Shown in pieces: positions 10,916 to 23,527 of a DNA stretch of 64,000 bases. The notes beneath the pieces were generated by a model. That model was given only the letters and a program-made list of their open reading frames with translations, searched no databases and had not been told where the DNA came from. Source of the stretch: Macropodus opercularis (Eukaryota > Chordata > Actinopteri > Anabantiformes > Osphronemidae); assembly GCA_030770545.1 (NCBI GenBank), contig CM061090.1, positions 18,386,501 to 18,450,500 of the forward strand, read 5' to 3'. The number at the start of each line of letters is the position of its first letter. The first letter of the stretch is position 1. The position numbers and the translations under genes are program-made.

Positions 10916-13900
10916 CCTGTACTCCTTTACTTTCACCATGGATGTAGGCAGCACGTTCCCTTGAGAGACACAGCCGGAGGGGAGAGTGCTCACTTTCTCT
11001 CCATTTTTTTTTCTCCACGCTTTTCATGTTGCACACTTATATACGTTGTGTTCTACTGAGTTGCACAGATTTAAACCTGTTGCATGTGGACCTTTGAACA
11101 TAGACGCATAATATACTACTAACGTGGGGTATTTCAGGCTAAAATATACTGTAAAGGCCATGGACGCACAGGCAGCAAACTGTGATGTAGGGAACAGCAT
11201 GTAAAACAAAAATTAAGCCACTAAGTGTTTTCAATGTTGCCACCTAACAGATATAACAAAAAGTCAAGATGAATCATTTAAAAAAGCTTGTGTTACCATT
11301 AAATGTCCAAATATGTGCAAAATGCCATAAAAGTTTACTTTTACGTAGTAGAACTGCAAAACTGCTTAAAATTCTCTGCAGATGATGCCTCAAAGAAGCA
11401 GACAGTAAATTTCAACAATCTAAAATGAGTTCACTTTGGATTCTGGCAGTGATTTGTGTCTCTAATTGAATTTCCCTCTCCTGCATTGCAAAGGTAGCTA
11501 AGGCCCACAGGTATGGGGTATTTTTAACCATTTGCCATAGCTTGTGGAAAACCCACTGACACTGAGTCATAGAAAATAATTTTAAATGAAAGCCATAAAT
11601 CAAACAGACGTATAATCAAACATAATCCCATAGTTTTCCACCACCAGTTAGGACTTATCTAACACAATGATTCCTTCACGTATGTTTCTGTTTGCCCTCC
11701 CGCGTTCTGATATGTACTGGCCAGACAACCTGTGCTTACCAACTGTTTCAGCTTGGCTGCGAAGTTTAGTTCATCTCTGCTTTATTTAGATGCTCCTACA
11801 CAAATACTGTCAGCATGTAATAAGTTATGACCCGCTGTGACATCCAAGATGCCTCACACTCAGACACTCATACAGATTTAAGAGGCTGGAAAGGCCTTGG
11901 AAACTGTATGTGATTACCCCCCCCGGTTTAAGCTGCAAATGATATTTGTGTCTTGCTCACCACAGACAGAATGTGATCAATGCAAGTTAACTTAAAAAAA
12001 TAAAAGAGCAGACGAAGTCTTTAATCAACCGTCCACTCAGCACAATGCAGCAAACTAGTGCACAGACTAACTATCCAAAACTTTGCTGCAAAAAAAACCA
12101 AAAAACTGCCGTCCCATCAAGGCCAAACGCTCAACACACAAACAGCAACTACAATCGCTGAGGCTGCAGCAAGTTGTGATGTGAATGAACAAAAACAAAT
12201 GAAAACCGAGAACAATGTTAATGATTACTTCCCAAACACAGCATTTCCACAACATTTTTTACTACACCTTTTATTTTTAAGCTATCCTTCATCTAAGCTG
12301 TTTTTCTGCTGACAAAATTGCAAACTGTACTGTTTTGTATTGTGGCCTGAAAACTCTCAAAGCTTTCAGACATTATTGTAGAAAGTCTGAAAGGACATTG
12401 AAGGAAACTTCACAGAAGGTGAAGAGGTGCCAGGCAGGAGTCTTGAAAACATGCATTAAAGGACAGCACAGATAAATTAGCACATCGTTAAGTCAATTGT
12501 TTTCTGTATAAGCCTGGATGTTTGTCTAAACAGTCCACTACCATTAAGTGTATATGCACGTGGTCAGTTCTGTATCTAAAACCAGTTCCTGGCCTCATAG
12601 AAGAAGACACATTCACACGTGCACACACACACAAAAGCACATCCCTGGAAATCATTCATGATATTGCTTCAAAGCCTCCCTCCGACCATTACACACAAGT
12701 CCATGACACACACACTGTATCCTGTTGACAGTGGCCATAAATAAATGAAAGACAGACACTTGGTTCATCGTGGACCCAGATTTCAGGGTAGTCAACTTAG
12801 TTTATGCTCAGAGTAATTGTCCTTATCGATTAGAGATCTGTATTTAAATAGATGTTCTAAACATGTCATCTGACATGTACAGAAAAAGCTGAAATATGAC
12901 TGTAAAACTATTTGTTTCAGTGAGGTTAGCCAAGGACATTCCTTGACTCGCGGCTGTAGCATCCTACGAAAACAGACACTCTCGTAAACGGGGGCAGCGC
13001 AATAAACATCATCAAGCGTCTTATTTTCAGCGAACACATCATGAGTTGTCGTTCTAAAGATACTTTGGACGCTGGCCCCGGTCCAACTGTGGCACAGCCA
13101 TCTAGAAAACATCCAAGAGGTCAGAGTCATATACTCAGTGTTACATGTACTTGTCTCCTGTAAGTAATCACATGTTCACCAATAAAAATTTAAACAGCAA
13201 ATTCTTAATCGTCAATAAATGTGCTTATGTGCACTTGTTATGTAGAGTTGGACACGTCATCCAATGTACTGTGGTGCTGTTCAATTAGTCCATTCGTATT
13301 TGTTGGGGGTTTTTTGCGAGAGCTGAGGTACATTTTTGCATTTTGCATATATCAAGTGTGAAATTGCAGAGTTCCATTCTGTGATTGTTCAAATAAATCC
13401 TTCTACGATCTGTATCACTCTGTTGATTTAGTTTCCCTTATCTAATAAATAGATAACAGAGCATCTTAATCTCCATTTACATTTTACAACTTATGGATGG
13501 TCTTCACAAACATAGTGAACTATTAACTACTGCTTCAAGATTTCTTGTAGAAATGTGTCTAAACATTTCTTAGTTCTACTCTTAACGGCTAGGACAACAT
13601 GGATTTGCACATGATGGGAAGCCAAATGCACTAAAAGCAGTTTAATGTTGTTACCTGCAACCTCTCCAGCCTCCGTCTGCCCCCCCCCCAGCCACAGCAG
13701 CTGTGCCTGCACCCAGCAAAGGGGTCACAGCCTTTCTTGTGCTAAACTGGTGCACACATTTGTACATGTAAGTTTATGCAGGGCGTGAGATGGTGGCTGC
13801 CAGCCACTCTGAGCTGCGAAGCCAAAATACCACCATGCATCTCGTGGTAATTTATTAGCCTGCTGGGTAACTGGACAAGTTGCGGTTGAGGACACGAGTT

Positions 13901-16237
13901 CAAACGGATGACATGTGCTGGATTCAGGACACAGAGTGGAATAGAACGACGGGTACATTCCTTCAACCACTTGTACAACCAAATGGATACTGACCCGTAT
14001 ACTTCACAACCTCTAAGCTGCTACCGAGACTAAGAAAAAAACAATGCGGGAGTCATAAAATGTGAAAGTGAAGTACTGAACAATACTTTAAATTACCAGA
14101 GCGAAAAAGGAAGCTGGGGTGTGAGATTTACGCTTATTTGCACAAGGCGAAGGAATATGGGGCAAAAATTAAAAGAACGAAAGAAAGGTCTGGTGTGTAA
14201 ATTAGGACCAAGGAGTAGATGCAGGGCAAGCACATAAGAGAGGAACAACCCTTGTGTGCAAGATGTTTGATGTCCCCTCAATGATAGACATAAATGATAA
14301 CATTTGGTTCATGGTAAGTACAGATGCTTACCGAGATGAGGCCTGTTCAACAGTAATGGTTCGGTGGATTAAGAAGGGCTCATGATTAGATCCCTGCACT
14401 CTCTCCCTGGTCAGTGGCTACTGCTGTGTAGATTTACAGCAGTTAAGCAGCACCAAGCGAATGAGTGGGGGATGGATGTAGTGAGGACGACCTCCCCTCT
14501 TCTCCCTCTCGCTTCCTCTGTCTCCTCGCAGAACTGATGAAGGACTTAATCTCTGGTGCTACCTCATCAGTCCAATAATCTAATTAGGGGGAAAAGGGAG
14601 AGTGTCGGGATGGATTCATACATTGGGCTGTGCCGCGCCCCTTACCTGCCCCTGCTGCCATTGCCCTGCACATTAATCAGAAAAGAGGAAACTCCTCTCG
14701 CTCTCATGGTGAGTGAGATAGAAGGGGGGGTATGAAACAGCCGCACTTTCCAAAAGGCCCGGCGTACATATTTCATGGCACATTACGGATGTCTTGCCTC
14801 AGCTCTGCCGACAACTCATTAGGAACTTTATGAAGGAGGGGAGGGGAAAGGGAGGGTGAGGGTGAGAGCAGGCAAGCATTGGTAATATGCATTTGTATAT
14901 CTGCCTTTTCTTTTAGATTTCGTTCACAGTTTTAGCACAAGTTTAAATGGAATACGCTGTGGTGGCTTTAAGTGCAGCTTTTTTTTCTCAGAGCTTCAAA
15001 AATTATGTACCGCACAAGCATGTTCTCCTGGGGAGCATGTGGAAAGCCATTTACTTCAACGAGTACACGCGAAGACGAAAGCACTGCATGACCGAAACCC
15101 CTCACTGGCACTGGAGTTATGGAGAGCCTTGTCCACCTGGATGAGATCCGGATCCATCTGGCTGTTACACTGGCCTTATATGTTTTATCAGAATAAACGT
15201 CTGAGTGCTAAATGAGACGTAGAGCGCTCTGGCCAAAATCCGAAAAAGGCCGAACAGATTCATTTCTTGTCTTATAGAATAAAGAAGCCAAGACCACTGC
15301 AATTGTGTGGATATACCCAGAATGCACTGCACTGCCAACAACAACGGCTGCTTGCTATTAATCATATTTTATGAATTGTATGTTCTCCTTTGTATAGAAC
15401 CCAAAGTTCTTCAAGCCTCCTGCTCAATAATTGTTTAATGTGATCAATAAAATGAATACAATTCATGGCTCACAGTTTTTCTACATTTAGTTCTTTGGGA
15501 TACACATAAGTAAATTTCCATACACCCATGTAACGTTTAGGAAGGAACACACGTTACAAATGTAAATCTATTTTTACTGAGTTCAGAGACAGATGCATTG
15601 TAATGACAGGTGTGTAATCCACCTGCTATGCCTGCTGAAGTGCAGCATGTCTATGATCGGGATGCGGGGAGAGGAGGTGGGTGATGCACACAGAAGGCAG
15701 AGAGCTCAGCTGATGGCTTGCTGGTGGCCTGATTGCTCTGGCCCAGCGGCCCACTGAGCAGTGATTGCCACAGCTGGGGCCTCCGGGACAGATTCCTCTG
15801 GCGCTCCCATAGCTCAAAGCTGACACCTCCCACTGTCTGCCCAGACCAACCTCGCACCATGCCATTTGCCCTGACAGATGGAAAGACAGAGGTTTTGAAA
15901 CCAACCTATATCTTCTTCCAATGATTTGTCCTTTCTTTTGTCTCCTTTGGCTCATCCATCAATCATTTTCACCCTCACTTATTTCACTTTGTGTCTCCAT
16001 TTTTGCCTCCATCTTGCTACTATCTACTATCTTTTCTTCCTGGTGTCTATCTTGATGCATCCACCTCTCCCTTCCCACAGTGCGCTCCAAATCTTTCCTT
16101 GGGTTCTCAACACTCCTCTTCCGCCCTCTGCCCTGGCATTTACATTCATTTATTTGGTTCTCTTCCACCTTGGAGGGAGTAATCCGCTAACTGGTTCATT
16201 CATACGGATGACATCATCAAATCCTTTCGTTGCCGTT

Positions 16238-16255
16238 GGCTGGATTAATCCAGCC
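16238..16255. promoter_or_regulatory. 18-bp perfect palindrome with OTX/PITX-type core
   Basis: The sequence GGCTGGATTAATCCAGCC equals its own reverse complement across all 18 bases. Its centre, GGATTAATCC, contains TAATCC on each strand, the core recognised by K50 homeodomains such as OTX, CRX, PITX and GSC, arranged as an overlapping inverted pair. About 0.2 perfect 18-bp palindromes are expected in 64 kb. The structure is certain; its use as a binding site is inferred. Confidence 0.4.
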
Positions 16256-17512
16256 TCATTCTCTTGCACTGACTGAGTTCATTATGGAGGCACAAATCTA
16301 GTCGGTTTAAAGAGAGCGTTGGGGTCTGGGCTTCTACTAAAGATGCTCCAGGGAAAGACAGAGAGATTGATAGCGGGAGACGACAGGAGGAGGAGGAGAG
16401 AGAAAGCAGTAGTCACTTCAGGTCATGGTCAAAGCACTGTGTTAAATAAAACAATGGATTTTTAGATGTGCATTTGCACAACTGAAGCAACCCGAGTTGC
16501 ACACTCTGTAGTTTAAAGAGGCTGGTGGGGTCTGAGCTGGTGTGTCTGTGAGTGTTAACAGGCGTGACGAGCTACAGGCGCGTCTCTTTGAGACGCTAAA
16601 CAAAACATAGAATTAATAGAGTGGATCACTCACTTTTGCCCACGACAGTACATCTCTTAGACGATAGCTCCTCTTATCAAAATCAGCGAGTGTGGCCTGG
16701 TACAGCACAGTTGGTGGCATGCATGAGCCCACTTTCACTGACTGAGCTTCTCAATATAGCCTGTGCACTTTCATGCAAGAACACAAGGAGAGCAGCAATA
16801 GAACAAATAGAACAGAACAAACAAACACATTATGAGAAAGTATTTAAAGTGTTTACTGGGGGATGGTTTTGCTAGTAGTCAGAATTATGGTAAGGTACAG
16901 AATTATGCCTCAATGCAGAGATTTAGTCCACCATAGAAAATGGTTAACTGACAAAGAACCTACAGTATTTTGTGCCATGAGGTTTTTTGGTTCACCATTT
17001 TTATCCTTAGACCAAAAAGTTCATTTTTCACACATTCTCTTGTCGTCTTTTCAGATTTTGTTCAGATATCTGCGCTGTTTGCCAGTAGCGCGAGCACAAC
17101 CCTGTTCTTTTTCTCATACACAAAATGGCACCATTGCCAGTTTGCTGTTTGGTCCATCCGGCAACTTTGTACTGTGAAGTGTGAGACAGAGATAGAACAT
17201 TGCAGCCTCCAGGGATCTTTAAACGCATCATCTTTTGTTGTGCAGCCTTTGTGTCAGAGAGATGTAGGTCTTTGGGATGCATCATTTCTCTATTTTTAGA
17301 GACCTGTAGGCTTTACTGAAGAGTTACTTTGAAGGGGAGCTTAGATGTGTGCGCAGCCTTATGGAAAAAATAAAAGAATAAATAAAAGCAAAATATATGG
17401 ATGTGCACCTGTCCCTTATTCAGCGGTCCCACTCTGATAGTTTGGATAATAATGCATCAGTATGTGGTGGAAGGAGTGGGTGATCTATGTGTCACCCCAT
17501 CCCTTCCTTCTT

Positions 17513-17529
17513 TCTCTCTCTCTCTCTCT
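17513..17529. repeat. Short (CT)n
   Basis: About 17 bases of CT repeat inside a longer pyrimidine-rich run beginning near 17495. Confidence 0.85.
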
Positions 17530-17921
17530 TCTCTATCCAGATGACACACATTGTGGCTAATCTATCAGTGCGCTGGCATCATCGGAGCAGGACATGCATG
17601 ATGTGTCAGAGATAGAATGTCACGCTAGGGGCCCCTGGATGAAGAGAGGGATGAAAGGAGGAAGAGATGATGGATAAATCAAGCTCGACAAGAGAGAGTG
17701 GCACACAAAAGCAAGGAAGGAGGGAAACGGGTGGATAGAACGTGTTCGGAAGAAAGAGAGACAAGGATGGAAGGAAGGGATCAAGTGTGGTGGATAAGCG
17801 CACAAAGACAGATAGGAAGAGATTATTTCAAATGCCAGTGCTGCACAACTCTGAGCACAGGCATGAGGGCGACAAGGTGGCTGCTTACACAACCCACGTA
17901 CTGTACACACACATGCTGGAG

Positions 17922-17938
17922 ACACACACACACACACA
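17922..17938. repeat. Short (CA)n
   Basis: Seventeen bases of AC repeat with a shorter AC block about 12 bases upstream. Confidence 0.85.
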
Positions 17939-18119
17939 GCTACATGTTGGCAAAGAGACCTGCTGGGTGCCTGCAGACACATGAGTCACTGTATCCATAT
18001 CACTATGCCACAAGACAGACAAACAAACATATTGTGCTGCTTGAGTAGCGCTGTTACAGGCATTTTGACATTTCCCTGACAAAAAAGGGAGGAAATCTGA
18101 GGGTTCTGCCCGGTTGTGT

Positions 18120-18540
18120 GAAGGGGGTGAGAGGCGAGCAGCAGCTTTGCATCGCTCTAGTTGCTACGGTAAGGACAGCGGAGAGTTACAGCTGGCCCCG
18201 TACAGTAAATGTGTGTAGGTACAGTACGCAACGAAAGCTCCGGGTCGGTAAAGACAGTGCAGATCGCCCGCGCTAATGCGTGTGTATTTGTACATGTGTG
18301 AGGTAGCGGGGATTTAATGGGATTTCCAGCTTAGCAGAACGCGCCCGCTCGTCCCACACGCCCCAGCATGTGCAGGCGCGCGCGAGTCAACACACACTCT
18401 TCATATTGATCCCAACACCAGCAGCAGAGTCATTCATCAGAAGGCGGCGCACACCCAGGTGTGTTCTACTGTTGGCCAACGCTCAGCGGCGCGTTCAAGG
18501 AGCAGATAACCATCGGTGGAGACGTCCCAGAGAGAAAGAA
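18120..18540. promoter_or_regulatory. CpG-island-like segment
   Basis: By hand count about 30 CpG in some 400 bases at roughly 55% GC, close to the number expected without CpG depletion. The densest part is around 18340-18385, where GCGCCCGCTCG and GCGCGCGCGAG occur. A GTTGCTACGG string at 18160-18169 resembles half of an RFX X-box. This is the broadest CpG-rich segment in the window and could be a promoter, possibly of an unseen non-coding transcript, or an unmethylated enhancer. No coding first exon is convincing. Confidence 0.35.
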
Positions 18541-19616
18541 AGGGAAAAGTCTGAAGAAAACGATAGCAGACCGCTAAAAACAAGTTTGTGCAAAACAAGA
18601 CTAATTCACGATTAATGCAAGTTCTAGTAACGTTTGTCATTGTCTGCATTACGATGCAACCTAATGTCCAGCTATCTCTGTGTGTGTTGTGTTATGCTGT
18701 GTTGTGTGTCTCTGTGCTTTATCCTCCCAGTATATGAAGTGGAACATTGATTTTGACTTGAGAGACTTGAGAGATTGGCCTGTTGTAGGTGTGACCACCG
18801 AACCAGAGCAAAGTTGTCATTTCCTGAACATCTTTGTATTATGTTAAAGGACTTCGGATAATTCTGTTCTTGAACAATCCCAATGCAGATTTGGCTAAAT
18901 TCAGTGAAAGCACAATATACTTACATACACTAAGGTTAAGCAGCTGGAATGCAAACACTGATACCACTTGCAATATACACTACTATTTGGATTCCTTGAA
19001 TCCGCTTCCTCGCCACACTTGGTTGCTCACAGAAATTACAATTTTCTACCATTTCCTATTTTCAGCATTCAATCTAAAGCTCATTCTGGTCTTTGAGCAT
19101 TCTGTGCTCTATATAGCACCATCAGATATTTCTTTATGTAGATTTACTGCCACCAACCATCAACCCCAATTTGCCACATGATGGCCGTAAAGGCTAATCT
19201 CACTGATGATGACTTGTCTGATGTGCATCAACACAACCCGACACAGTCGAGACACAGCAGTCTCAACCTCCACCCTAATGGCAGGTTAACAGTTGCCCCC
19301 AACACCATAGCAACAGCTCTTTGGCCTTGTCATGGTCGTACCTCTGATTCAATTACCTTGACCTCAGCGGGAGCTGGGGCCTCCCTCCCTGTCTTGCTCC
19401 CGTAACCGGTGAAGGTTAATTGAAACGGAATGCAACATTAATTTCCTTATTAATGAGAGCAGGTGACTGGACACTAACTGTAGGAGAGGGTGACCTAACC
19501 AAGACTTTAAAAACTAAATCCCCTTTTAGGAGGTGCAGTGTGCCATCATGTAATCAAACACTACCATCACATGCTCCAATGTGTCCATCTACTGTACTTC
19601 AAGTATGCACCCCTGT
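18541..19616. other. Non-genic stretch
   Basis: AT-rich after the CpG-rich segment. No gene, simple repeat or recognised transposon is visible. The 115-codon open frame near 18834-19181 resembles nothing I know and is of a length expected by chance. Confidence 0.6.
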
Positions 19617-19649
19617 GCATTTTTGGCTTTTAGACTAAGCCAAAAATGC
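19617..19649. repeat. Perfect hairpin, 13-bp arms
   Basis: GCATTTTTGGCTT at 19617-19629 is the exact reverse complement of 19637-19649, with a 7-nt spacer. Chance gives this rarely in 64 kb. The stem is too short for a microRNA precursor. It could be the end of a small foldback element or a protein-binding inverted repeat. Confidence 0.7.
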
Positions 19650-21572
19650 TCATCTATAATCCTAGCAACTGAATGAATGCGCTTTGAAGTCACGTGCCCC
19701 AACACCAAAGAATGCAGACCATGTTGAGACACAAAATTTATGACCGGAAAATACAGGATCCTTGGGGTACTTCCAAACTCTGAAGTGCTTCACTTGGGTT
19801 ACTTCCAGCTTAGAGATTTTAAAACGTGCTACCGTGGTGCTACAGCATATCACCATGCATCCAGTTTCCACCTTATGTTTTTATTCTGGTGAGACATTTT
19901 GAATTAAAAAAAAAGATATAAGGTGATCATGATTGACAACAACTATCCAATTTTTTCTGGGTGGCTATGTCTGTACAGGTAAGAACCCCCCTCCACCCCT
20001 GTGTCATGCAAAAGCCTGGAGAAAATTTAGCGTTTCGCAAACTTTCATTTATCTACACACCCACGCTGTCACACTTCTCCACGTGTGTGCTTTCTACCGC
20101 CTTACGCCTCTCATCTGTCAAAACACGATAAGATATAAAACGCCGCAGTGACGGCAACAAGCAGCCTCTTCTTCAATCTCCTTAAACAAATACTAGGCAA
20201 ATGAATGAATTTTGAGCAGCCACTGCTGCCTCTATCATGAGACGGATCTCTCGCTTTATTTCATCCTGGCAACTTCAGACGCTTTTCCACAGGATGCGAG
20301 CAACTTGTTCTAATAAGAATTTTCTGCATTTGCCCCCCCCCTGCCCCCGCCCCATTTCACCTCTTCCACCAACAAACCCGACTTCCTTGTTTAATCACAG
20401 AGTCTATTAAAAAGGCAATTAAACATCATGCAGGTAATATGTATAATCCATTGAACAAATCCTGGATCAAATATGCAAATAGCAATAATGGAATGTTGAT
20501 TAGTGTGCCATTTCGCCTGCACTATTGATTCAGTAAAGTTAGAACGAGACCTTGTGCCCTTAAGTGGCATGTTGCCTGCTTCTGTATAAAGTGCACAGAC
20601 ATTTTATTTATGCTTGAATTAATGCAACACATTTTACAGGACATTTTTGCTCAGAACCTAGTATGGTTGCACACTTGGCTGGGACATGATTTCTGCAAGA
20701 GTGTGTAGGAACTCTCCCCCCTCCCCCCCCGGCAGATACCCCAAAGCTATGAACACACATCACTGAATTAACGTTAAGGAAATATCATGTTAGTTGAGCC
20801 AAAAACTAATTTAAATGTATATTGGGAACTCTGGAGTGGTGGGACGCGTTTGCGTGCCTACAAGAGTTTCACTGGATGCACGATAGAGTGATCAAACGAC
20901 CTGCATGCAATTATAGCTGCTTCTAGAGGATTTCAGGGCAAATATGTGCTGTAATCTCACTTCTATTTTGAAGTATGAAAAATGGCTCCTCTTCATCATT
21001 ATAAAAGGAAACACTAGACAAAAAGTGGTTAAACCAAAGCGAGAACCACGCACCACAACAAAAGACTTCTAAGTAAGACGACGACATATACGTGACCGGC
21101 GTTCAGCCTGCTTTTTTATGCCTTCTGCTGACTTCTGCGCAGTCAAGGAAGAGCTGACAGAACTCACACAAAGCAAACCAACAGGTTATTAGGATAAGCC
21201 CAGGAAGGCACCTTAAAAAGCATATTGAAATGGGGAAATAATTCCACTGGCTCAGCCCCACCTCTCTCAAGAAACAGAGAAATGCTTTATCAGTTTCTCA
21301 GCTTGATGCAGTTTCTCTTAGGGGGCTTTGCCGTTTTGTTTTGAAAGATTAAAAGTGGAGGAGTACAAGCTGGAGGGATGGGGGGAGTAGAGGATGGGAG
21401 GGTGTTTGGTGACAGTGGATGGAGGGAGCAGGAATAGGGAGAATGGTGGTGTTTGTGTTATTGATGTGCAGCACGAGCTCAGATAAAGCATTGGTGGGAG
21501 CCAACCAGCTCCTATCTGGCTCCTCCAGCCAAAGGCCTGTTTGCTTTCTAGGAGTTTCGGTCGACCAAAGTT
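19650..21572. other. Non-genic stretch
   Basis: No supportable gene. It holds an octamer string ATGCAAAT at 20473-20480 in an AT-rich, enhancer-like patch (about 20390-20540) and a C-rich tract listed separately. A second C-rich run lies at about 20717-20730. The rest is ordinary mixed sequence. Confidence 0.6.
20333..20353 (-). other. G-quadruplex-capable tract, minus strand
   Basis: On the plus strand C9, TG, C5, G, C4 follow one another; the minus strand therefore has three long G runs, the longest able to supply two tracts, with loops of one or two bases. This satisfies the usual four-tract rule for an intramolecular G-quadruplex. Confidence 0.5.
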
Positions 21573-21592
21573 TGTGTGTGTGTGTGTGTGTG
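21573..21592. repeat. (TG)10 microsatellite
   Basis: Ten uninterrupted TG units. Open frames reading through it on either strand are artefacts of the repeat. Confidence 0.9.
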
Positions 21593-23489
21593 CGTGAGCA
21601 GGGAGGCTGGAGAATGGAAAGAGAGATAGTAGGGAGGGGAAGCGTGTAGATGCTTTTTTCGGAATTAGATTCTGCTTCCCTAACAGCACAATTAAGGTAC
21701 GACTGGAGAGAGAGGGCCGGAGAGAAATTCTCTGGGTTAAGCAAGGGTAGTGTATAGTAATGGACTGAGCGCAATGTCACAGATGGAATATGATTACCAT
21801 AGATCCATTTCTCTCATGCTTTCAAAAAAACAAAACAAAATAAAACCAAAAAAAAAAAAAAAATGGAGACGAAAAAAGAAAAAAATGACTCGTGGCTGAA
21901 AATAATCTGAGTAGGAATCAATATAGTTAGTAAGGGAGCATCAAAGGACCATGATGAAGAGGCAGCTTTATCAAAAAGCTATGTGTCATAGATGGGGCTC
22001 TTGATTTATATAGACAGGGCTCCTGTGAAGCAACATGAATTACTGGCTGGTTAGAATACAGGGATGGCGAAATGGAGGAATAAATGAGAGCAGCAGAGTT
22101 GGGGGCTGAGCCAGAGGGAAGGGATGTCTCCTCTTCATCAGCATCTCGGTGAGCATAGGGAGAACACCATATTAAAATCATACGGCCCGCTGGATCCCTA
22201 AAAGCAACAAAATTTAGTAATTCAATTAGGTTTTAATTATTTCTTTAATTTGATCCCTCTTTTAAGTATTTCCAGTGAGGTATTTTTTATTGTTTATTTG
22301 ACACGACTTTCAAAGGCAGCGCAATTGATTTAAGATTAAACATAATATGAGAGATTTAATGCTGCATGGGGATATTTTTTAGATATTTTGTCTGCTCAAT
22401 CCAAACAAACTAACACCATGTTGTTACAGAAACATGTAACAGAAACAGCCTTCATTTGTATCACAAACCTGGCATAGTTGCTAAATACAGCCTTAGTAAA
22501 AACCTGTGTCATGTATTCTTGGAGATTAAATGATAAGAGCAGCATCATCAGCATAGACGACAGAGATTAGCTTAACTTGCTAAGTAGTTATGTCTCGGTT
22601 TGTCTTTCTACAACCACCAATACCACCAGACCTCTAGGTGATGGTAGTTGATGGTTGGACCTAACAGGTGTCAGCAGTCTGCATCACAGCAATGCATTCT
22701 GTAGATTCATGTCCTGAAGTGTCATACTGTGGCTGCACCTTTGCCTTCTCTCAAAGCAGTACCATTCATGACAGTGAGGAAAAAGGATTTGAGGCGCAAA
22801 GCATTTGAAGCTTTTTAAATGATGCCAATCCAAAGTATGAACATGCAGTAACAAAAAAGCAAACGCTACCAAAAATGCAAATGGTTAAATATTCAGATCC
22901 AGCCCTACATCTTTGACCAGCAGTGATCCTATAATTTATTCCTAAACTGGGAAATAGGCATTAGGTAAAGTCTGTTTCAACAGAGCTTCTGGTCAATGAT
23001 TGATCATCCTTCACACATTTCATAACGACTCTGTGGTGCAGGAGCCACTATGTATAGAGCCACAGTCACACATAAATGCACAAATGTTCATAACAAATTA
23101 TAGTTTCACACAAGTTCTTTCCAACTGATAACTGAGATTCCTATTTAGTGACCATATGAATCTCTGTTATGCACCTGGCCTCAAGTATATCACGTGTCTG
23201 TAGTCAGTGTCAGTGAATCACTTACTCTCGTCTTTCATATGACATATGATCATCTAAAGAATAAATGGTGATGATAATTCACACACTGATAAATTAACAT
23301 TTTTAAATGTTGTTTACTTACAGACAAGACTGAATATTAAGTATTGAATATTCAAATCTTTCTTTTCAGCCTGTTCGTGTCTTTCTCTTTTACTTCCCCT
23401 CCCTGGACTATGGTTTACCTATGTTCAAACCGCTTCGGTGTTGCTTTGGTGTACCATTTGAAAGCTTAAACTGCGCGTCGAGTGTGGCG
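21593..23489. other. Non-genic stretch
   Basis: No supportable gene. It includes a 16-A run (listed) within an A-rich segment from about 21825 to 21890. An AT-rich patch at about 22195-22370 has several TAATT and ATTTAA motifs typical of homeodomain-bound enhancers. The remainder, to 23489, is AT-rich with no recognised element. Confidence 0.6.
21848..21863. repeat. Poly-A tract, 16 A
   Basis: A run of 16 A preceded by shorter A runs separated by single C or T bases. No retrotransposon body is recognisable immediately upstream. Confidence 0.9.
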
Positions 23490-23524
23490 TTAGCACCGGT
23501 GGATGCAGAGTCCACCGGTGCTAA
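23490..23524. repeat. Perfect hairpin, 14-bp arms
   Basis: TTAGCACCGGTGGA at 23490-23503 is the exact reverse complement of 23511-23524, with a 7-nt loop at 23504-23510. Each arm contains the 8-bp palindrome CACCGGTG. A second, imperfect hairpin begins four bases downstream, so the two form a tandem pair. I recognise no transposon end here. Confidence 0.75.
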
Positions 23525-23527
23525 TGA

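Larger units (their letters stand above)
9551..16237. other. Non-genic stretch with scattered microsatellites
   Basis: No supportable gene in this 6.7 kb. It contains a 40-nt all-purine tract, several CA/TG repeats around 10.6-10.9 kb, and a long AT-rich segment from about 11.0 to 13.5 kb without recognised elements. A GATA-type inverted repeat (TTATCTA, 5-nt gap, TAGATAA) lies near 13439-13457. A weak terminal-exon-like arrangement at 14992-15200 is described as a finding. Confidence 0.65.
16256..18119. other. Non-genic stretch
   Basis: No supportable gene. It contains a CT repeat and a CA repeat (listed separately) and a purine-rich segment at about 17640-17830 on the plus strand. Open frames in the purine-rich part exist only because purine triplets rarely form stops on the opposite strand. 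The part from 16430 to 17400 is AT-rich and featureless to me. Confidence 0.65.

Noticed and set aside
21318..21780. 123- and 143-codon minus-strand frames
   Set aside because: Both run through the TG repeat and pyrimidine-rich DNA in different frames of the same bases. Composition (Pro, Ser, Leu, His, Thr) reflects repeats, not a protein.
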